A DNA stretch of 64,000 nt from Streptomyces sp. NBC_00258 (GTDB lineage Bacteria > Actinomycetota > Actinomycetes > Streptomycetales > Streptomycetaceae), in NCBI RefSeq assembly GCF_036182465.1, contig NZ_CP108081.1:11656001-11720000 (forward strand), in the 5' to 3' direction. Shown here one piece after another: positions 59,601-64,000 of the stretch; within the stretch, counting starts at the first letter, position 1; the number at the start of each line of letters is the position of its first letter. Under the pieces are notes generated by a model. That model was not told the DNA's origin, did no database searches, and saw only the letters and a program-made list of their open reading frames with translations. Made by a program: the position numbers and the translations under genes.

Positions 59601-62600
59601 TCCGGTCGGCGACGACGCGGAGTTCTTCGCCCTGGGGGGTGACTCGCTGACCGCGTTGCGTCTGCTGGTCGCGGTGGAGGCCGAGTTCGCGGTCACCCTG
59701 CGGCCCCCGGATCTCTTCGGCAACTCCGATCTGCGCAGCTTCACCGATACGGTCGCCGACCTCGCCGCGAGCCCCCCCACGGGCATAGGCGACCGCCCGC
59801 CCCTGCGCCCATGGTCGCCACGCCCCGCCCAGGTTCCGTTGTCCTACGCGCAACGCAGACTGTGGTTCCTGAACCGGCTCGGGGAAGCGGGCGCCATCTA
59901 CAACATCGCGCCTGCGTTCCGGATCTCGGGAGCACTGAGCCAGGACGCGCTGACGGCCGCGCTCGACGATGTCGTCCAACGGCACGAGATCCTGCGTACC
60001 ACCTTCCCCGAGGACGGGGGCATACCGTGCCAGTTCGTTCCGCACGGCCCCGCCGGACCCGTACTGGGCACGGCCGATGCCACCGACGACGGCCTCTCGG
60101 CGGCCCTGAGCCGCGCGGCCCGGCACACCTTCGACCTCACGGTCGAAACTCCGATCCGTGCCACGCTGTTCCGCCTCGCACCGGACGAACACGTTCTCCT
60201 GCTGGTGCTCCACCACATCGCCGCCGACGGATTCTCCCTGGGCCTGCTCACCCGTGATCTGGCTACGGCCTTCGCGGCACGGTCCGGCGGCGACGCACCT
60301 GGCTGGGCGCCCCTGCCCGTGCAGTACATCGACTACACCCTCTGGCAGCGCGCGTCGCTGGGAGCGGAGAGTGATCCGGACAGTTTGCTTGCCCAGCAGC
60401 GTGCCTTCTGGTTCGAAGCCCTGCGAGGACTGCCCGAGCAGCTTCCCATGCCGACCGACCGGCCGCGTCCGGCCATGGCCCGCAACAGGGGTGCCAGGAT
60501 TCCCGTCGTCGTCGAAGCCGACCTGCACGGGCTCCTTCTCGACCTGGCCAAGCAGAGTGGCGCGACCCTGTTCATGGTGTTGCAGGCCGCGTTCGCCGCC
60601 CTGCTCAGCAGGTCCGGGGCAGGCGACGACATCCCCTTGGGCAGCCCGGTCGCCGGCCGGCCCGACACTGCGACCGACGAGCTGGTGGGATTCTTCGTCA
60701 ACACCCTCGTACTGAGGGCGGACACCTCGGGTGATCCGACCTTCCGGGAACTGCTGGCCCGGCTGCGTGAGGTCGACGCGGCGGCGTACAGCCATCAGGA
60801 TCTGCCGTTCGAACGGGTGGTGGAGCTGCTCAACCCGGCGCGGTCGCTCTCCCGGCATCCGCTGTTCCAGGTGCTGTTCGCCTTCCAGACCGAGGCGGAG
60901 ATGAGCCTGGACCTGACCGGGCTCCGGACGGAGCGTGAGCCGGTCCGGACCGACTCGGCCCAGTTCGACCTCGCGCTGCACCTGTCCGGCCGGGCCTCCA
61001 CCGGTATCGGTGGATTCCTCGAATACAACACCGACCTGTTCGACGAGGCCACGGTCGAAGGCCTGGTCCGCCGCCTGATGGCCCTGCTCACCTTCGTGGT
61101 CGCCGAACCGGACCAGCCGGTCAGCCGGGCTGACCTGTTCCCTGCCGAGGAGTACCGGCAGTCGCTGACCGGGTGGAACGACACGGCCCACCCGGTACCG
61201 CCGACCACGCTGCCGCAACTGTTCGAGGAGCAGGTCACTCGTACCCCGTGGGCCGAAGCGCTGGTCTTCGGCGGGACCCGGCTCACCTACGCGGAACTCG
61301 GCGCGCGTTCCGACCGGCTCGCGCACTGGTTGACCGCGCGGGGAGCCTGCCCGGACCAGGTGGTCGCCGTCGCGCTGCCACGCTCGGTGGAACTGGTGGT
61401 GGCGCTGCTCGCGGTGCTCAAGTCCGGCGCCGCCTTCCTTCCTGTGGACCCCGCTCTGCCACCCGACCGGATCGCGTTCCTGTACGAGGACGCCCGCCCC
61501 GTCCTGGTGCTGGACGAGGGCATCCCCGCAGACATCCTCTCCGGCCACCCCGACAGCGGCTCGACCGGAACCGCCGGGTTCGGGAAACCGGCGCCTCAGA
61601 ACGCGGCCTATGCGATCTACACCTCGGGATCGACGGGACGACCCAAGGCGGTGCTGGTTCCGCACGAGGGAATCGCCAACCGACTGCTGTGGATGCAGGC
61701 GCAGTTCGGCCTGCGGCCCGACGACAGGGTCCTCCAGAAGACACCGTCGAGCTTCGACGTCTCGGTGTGGGAGTTCTTCTGGCCGCTGATCGTCGGCGCG
61801 ACGCTGGTGGTGGCTGAACCGGAAGGGCACGGTGATCCCGCCTACCTGGATCGCCTGATCCGGTCGGAGGCCGTCACCACGGTTCACTTCGTACCGTCGA
61901 TGCTCAGCGCGTTCCTGGACAGCCCGGCCGTCACGCGATGCCCCAGCCTGCGGCGGCTGATCTGTAGCGGTGAGGCGCTGTCGCCCGAACTGGTGACACA
62001 AGCGCACCAGCGGTTCGACGCGGAGCTGTACAACCTCTACGGACCCACCGAGGCGTCGGTGGACGTCACCTGGTGGCACTGTCGGCGGGGTGAGTCCGGC
62101 ACCGGCCCGGTGCCGATCGGCCGTCCGGTCTGGAACACCCGCGCCTATGTGCTGGACGACAGCCTGAAGCAGGTCCCGCCCGGGGTGCGTGGGGAGCTGT
62201 ACCTGTCCGGCGTACAACTGGCCAGGGGATACCTGCACCGCCCCGGTCTGACCGCGGAACGGTTTCTCCCCGACCCGTTCGCGGGCGGGGGAGCACGCAT
62301 GTACCGAACGGGCGACCTCGCGCGGTGGAACGCCGCGGGCGCCCTGGAGTTCCTCGGCAGAGCCGACCACCAGGTCAAGATCCGCGGATTCAGGATCGAG
62401 CCCGGCGAGATCGAGGCGGCGCTCGCCGAACTCCCCGGTGTGGCGCGGGCGGTCGTGACGGTACGAGAGGACCGGCCGCACGACCGGATGCTCGTCGGCT
62501 ACGTGGTGCCTGCCGGCGCCGCACGGCCCGACCCGGCCGGACTGCGCTCGTCGTTGGCCACTCGCCTGCCCCAGCACCTGCTGCCCGCCGCGATCGTCGT

Positions 62601-64000
62601 GCTCGACGCATTCCCACTGACCGGCAGCGGGAAGCTCGACCGCAAGGCACTGCCCGCCCCCGAGTTCAGTTCCGGCGGGGACGACCGGGCGCCCGGCACC
62701 GTGCTCGAGGTGCTGCTGTGCGAGTTGTTCGCCGAGATCCTGAACGTACCTCAGGCCGGCGTCGGTGAAAGCTTCTTCGACCTGGGCGGCAACAGCCTCC
62801 TGGCCGTGCGGCTGGTGAGCGAACTGCATCGCAGGGCGGGGCGGGACCTGCCGCTGCGCATGATCTTCGAGGCGCAGACCGTGGCCGCGCTCGCCCAGGC
62901 TCTCGAATCGGACGATCAGCCGGACCAGCGCGATCGGCCCGACCTGTGGGCGGATGCCGTGCTGGATCCAGGTATCGAGTTCGGCGCTCCGGCGGACCTC
63001 GCGCGTGCGCTGGAGCCTCGCCACGTCCTGCTGACGGGAGCGACCGGGTTCCTCGGAGCTTTCCTCCTCAGGACGATATTGGACCGGACGCGGGCCCAGG
63101 TCACCTGCCTGGTACGGGCGTCAGACGTCCTGGAGGCGGCCGAGCGCGTTCGACGCGCACTTCGCGCGTACCAGCTGTGGGACGAGTCGCTGGAGTCCCG
63201 GATCACCGCCGTGCCCGGATCCCTGGAAGAACCGCTGCTCGGCCTGCCGGAGGCACACTTCGACGAGCTGGCCGAGAAGGCGGACGTGATCTATCACAAC
63301 GGCGCGCGGGTCAACATCGTCGATCCGTACTCCCGTGTACGAGCGGCCAACGTGACGGGAACCCAGGAGATCATCCGGCTTGCCGCGCGCTCCCGTATCA
63401 CTCCCGTGCACTACATCTCCACGAGTAGTACGCTTCCTGCCCGCACCGGCGGGTCCGGGCCCCTGATGGAGCACGATCGCTGCGAGCCGGAGGCGCTCCC
63501 GGCCAGCGGATACGTACGCAGCAAATGGGTGGCGGAGGAACTGGTCAGGCAGGCGCAGCGCACCGGCGTACCCACCGCTGTCTACCGGCCCGGGCGGATC
63601 AGCGGGCACACCGCCACGGGGGCGACCGGTGGTGACGACGCCTTCTGGCACTACGTCAGGGCGTGCGTGGAGCTGGGGGCCGTTCCTGACCAGGAAGGTG
63701 CGGACAACAGGTTCGCCGAGGCAGCTCTCGTGCCGGTGGACTACGTGGCGAACGCCATTGTTCATCTGGCACACCACCGCCGACCCGACGGGTCCGCCTT
63801 CCATCTGGTGAACGGGGCGCCGACCTCCCTGGCGGCCGTGACGCGTCGGGTCCGGGCGGCTGGCTATCCGATCAGCAGTGTTCCGCAACAGGAGTGGGAC
63901 CGGCTGCTGGCTGCCGCCGCGGGCCGGAGCGGGGGCGACCCGCTGAGTTCGGTGGCCTCGGTGTCAGTCCTGCAAAGCGCGATGGCCGGCAGGTCCTCGG
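56695..64000 (+). CDS. NRPS, C-A-T-C-A-T-R, partial (continues past right edge)
   Basis: At least 2435 codons from the ATG at 56695 (AGAAGGAG upstream), open to the window end. C1 about 10-430 (MHHIVADGWSIG). A1 about 440-930 (CTSGSTGRPKSV; pocket by alignment D-V-Y-F-I-G-A-T-F-K, unassigned, second half like Val/Ile codes). T1 LGGDSLTALRL near 980. C2 about 1045-1465 (LHHIAADGFSLG). A2 about 1490-1985 (YTSGSTGRPKAV; pocket D-V-W-H-I-S-L-V-D-K, a serine code). T2 LGGNSLLAVRL near 2030. From about 2105 a thioester reductase domain: HVLLTGATGFLGAFLL cofactor loop, VIYHNGARVNIVDPY, and the active-site YVRSKWVAEE. Release by NAD(P)H reduction would give an aldehyde or alcohol at a serine-derived end. 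Confidence 0.9.
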   Translation, partial: MTTADEMVTVPASSIQEQMWLNEMLRGADTVYTMAEVLRVEGELDAARLSTAVASLQERHEALRTTFEGDGTVVRQVIHPAYPVPVVTHALNPQGDHEREFRALLDGVLVQPFALDRPPLWRCLVGTTGTVTYLAVVMHHIVADGWSIGILVDELGTLYAGAEPARNPRPYREFSREQRDWLEGEEAARSVRHWQRELADTPVTTSFPGPGRRTTHRGERIGFPFSPGTQNRVAKVAAAAGVTPYMLYLAVYAIVLARRGGARDLVIGIPAANRTDEKDLGTVGLFVNPLPLRLRLPASTTLRATVAAVRDAVLGIIEHQALPFSAVVKAAGVGRDAGPSPLFQTMVAQRTDRVGYVKFASHRAERLLTSTGTAKYDLTATFPDDDDDGLGLIIEFDLGRYDARYVRGVADEYLRTLDLLLADSPDTEIPLVAQEPEISGFVPIHRLFRQVVRSRPNGIAVVQGTDWYTYAELDERSALIAAELRGMGVAVGSVVGIRLSRGLDFVAVAVAVLRLGAAYLPTDDRWPHDRLRLVLHDARAEVLVVAGDPGAAAEGGAGTRVLALAGLARRAAGATREPGGAESADAEVGPDDLAMIICTSGSTGRPKSVMIRHDAVRRLLGGDQLYAVRDDDRVAQNCNLAFDVTTYEVWGPLVVGATLVLPPPGDMGPADYAALFEASTAAFVTTGLFTELMRHPDCRAALRALRLLIVGGDVLDPSVLTSLNRPDQLRVHAYGPTEATTFSTVGSLDARTVWNTVPIGTAIAGTCCYVLDRNLEPVAPGELGELFIGGDGVARGYFGQAALTARSFRPDPLRPGHRMYATGDWVRLLDDGSLDFVGRRDHQVKVRGFRVELGEIEAVIRAHPSVRVARALADGKDAADRRLVGIAQIRSGADRELVEAQLRESLRAQLPTFMQPHNLVVTDGLPLTPNGKVDLPALIGTAETAEAAPGEGFTDVERMAEIWRRVLRVPVGDDAEFFALGGDSLTALRLLVAVEAEFAVTLRPPDLFGNSDLRSFTDTVADLAASPPTGIGDRPPLRPWSPRPAQVPLSYAQRRLWFLNRLGEAGAIYNIAPAFRISGALSQDALTAALDDVVQRHEILRTTFPEDGGIPCQFVPHGPAGPVLGTADATDDGLSAALSRAARHTFDLTVETPIRATLFRLAPDEHVLLLVLHHIAADGFSLGLLTRDLATAFAARSGGDAPGWAPLPVQYIDYTLWQRASLGAESDPDSLLAQQRAFWFEALRGLPEQLPMPTDRPRPAMARNRGARIPVVVEADLHGLLLDLAKQSGATLFMVLQAAFAALLSRSGAGDDIPLGSPVAGRPDTATDELVGFFVNTLVLRADTSGDPTFRELLARLREVDAAAYSHQDLPFERVVELLNPARSLSRHPLFQVLFAFQTEAEMSLDLTGLRTEREPVRTDSAQFDLALHLSGRASTGIGGFLEYNTDLFDEATVEGLVRRLMALLTFVVAEPDQPVSRADLFPAEEYRQSLTGWNDTAHPVPPTTLPQLFEEQVTRTPWAEALVFGGTRLTYAELGARSDRLAHWLTARGACPDQVVAVALPRSVELVVALLAVLKSGAAFLPVDPALPPDRIAFLYEDARPVLVLDEGIPADILSGHPDSGSTGTAGFGKPAPQNAAYAIYTSGSTGRPKAVLVPHEGIANRLLWMQAQFGLRPDDRVLQKTPSSFDVSVWEFFWPLIVGATLVVAEPEGHGDPAYLDRLIRSEAVTTVHFVPSMLSAFLDSPAVTRCPSLRRLICSGEALSPELVTQAHQRFDAELYNLYGPTEASVDVTWWHCRRGESGTGPVPIGRPVWNTRAYVLDDSLKQVPPGVRGELYLSGVQLARGYLHRPGLTAERFLPDPFAGGGARMYRTGDLARWNAAGALEFLGRADHQVKIRGFRIEPGEIEAALAELPGVARAVVTVREDRPHDRMLVGYVVPAGAARPDPAGLRSSLATRLPQHLLPAAIVVLDAFPLTGSGKLDRKALPAPEFSSGGDDRAPGTVLEVLLCELFAEILNVPQAGVGESFFDLGGNSLLAVRLVSELHRRAGRDLPLRMIFEAQTVAALAQALESDDQPDQRDRPDLWADAVLDPGIEFGAPADLARALEPRHVLLTGATGFLGAFLLRTILDRTRAQVTCLVRASDVLEAAERVRRALRAYQLWDESLESRITAVPGSLEEPLLGLPEAHFDELAEKADVIYHNGARVNIVDPYSRVRAANVTGTQEIIRLAARSRITPVHYISTSSTLPARTGGSGPLMEHDRCEPEALPASGYVRSKWVAEELVRQAQRTGVPTAVYRPGRISGHTATGATGGDDAFWHYVRACVELGAVPDQEGADNRFAEAALVPVDYVANAIVHLAHHRRPDGSAFHLVNGAPTSLAAVTRRVRAAGYPISSVPQQEWDRLLAAAAGRSGGDPLSSVASVSVLQSAMAGRSS

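Noticed and set aside
59497..63024. 1175-codon open frame antisense to the second NRPS
   Set aside because: It mirrors the codon bias of the NRPS frame, has Gln/Gly/Arg-rich low-information sequence and no domain; a GC-driven shadow.

Overview
The window is very GC-rich, with strong third-position GC bias, AGGAGG-type ribosome binding sites, many overlapping start/stop pairs and rare TTA codons. Together with the gene content (PadR/MarR/AraC regulators, LLM and F420-type oxidoreductases, DUF4232-type secreted protein, MbtH-assisted NRPS) this points to Streptomyces or a close relative. The density of broken genes and transposase remnants suggests a chromosome arm rather than the core; that placement is inference.

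Left part (1-19 kb) is a patchwork. Intact genes are a phosphotransferase, a large membrane hydrolase, a two-domain acetyltransferase, an XRE-cupin regulator, a secreted DUF4232-like protein, a PadR regulator, an aldo/keto reductase, a HEAT-repeat protein, a SnoaL-like protein and an alpha/beta hydrolase. They are separated by remnants of IS982, ISKra4, IS701 and ISL3 type transposases and by broken aldo/keto reductases, a truncated ABC ATPase and a fragment resembling the aminotransferase HpgT.

Middle part (18-41 kb) is rich in small redox and detoxification genes: glutaminase, LLM oxidoreductase with an F420-reductase-like partner, MarR regulator, an iron-sulfur protein, pyruvate oxidase, an AhpD-like protein, pirin, FMN reductase, an isochorismatase-like hydrolase and three small COG2388-type acetyltransferases. 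Ten copies of a 14-bp palindrome (ideal forms GTTGATGCATCAAC and GTTGACGCGTCAAC) lie in seven promoter regions between 22.0 and 36.6 kb, including that of the MarR gene. I propose a local MarR-controlled redox/electrophile regulon.

Right part (42.4-64 kb, continuing beyond the window) is a nonribosomal peptide biosynthetic cluster in one orientation with almost no intergenic space. A small monooxygenase-like protein, a PLP decarboxylase and a phytanoyl-CoA-type oxygenase (each with a TTA codon) lead into the complete HmaS-Hmo-HpgT route to hydroxyphenylglycine or phenylglycine. An amidase, two acyl-CoA-dehydrogenase-fold flavoproteins, an A-T-C NRPS with an Hpg-like pocket, a free carrier protein, an MbtH protein and a C-A-T-C-A-T-R NRPS follow. 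The last A domain has a serine code and the reductase end predicts release as an aldehyde or alcohol. The predicted product is a short arylglycine-X-serinal type peptide. I do not recognise this gene set as a known cluster, but that needs a database comparison.
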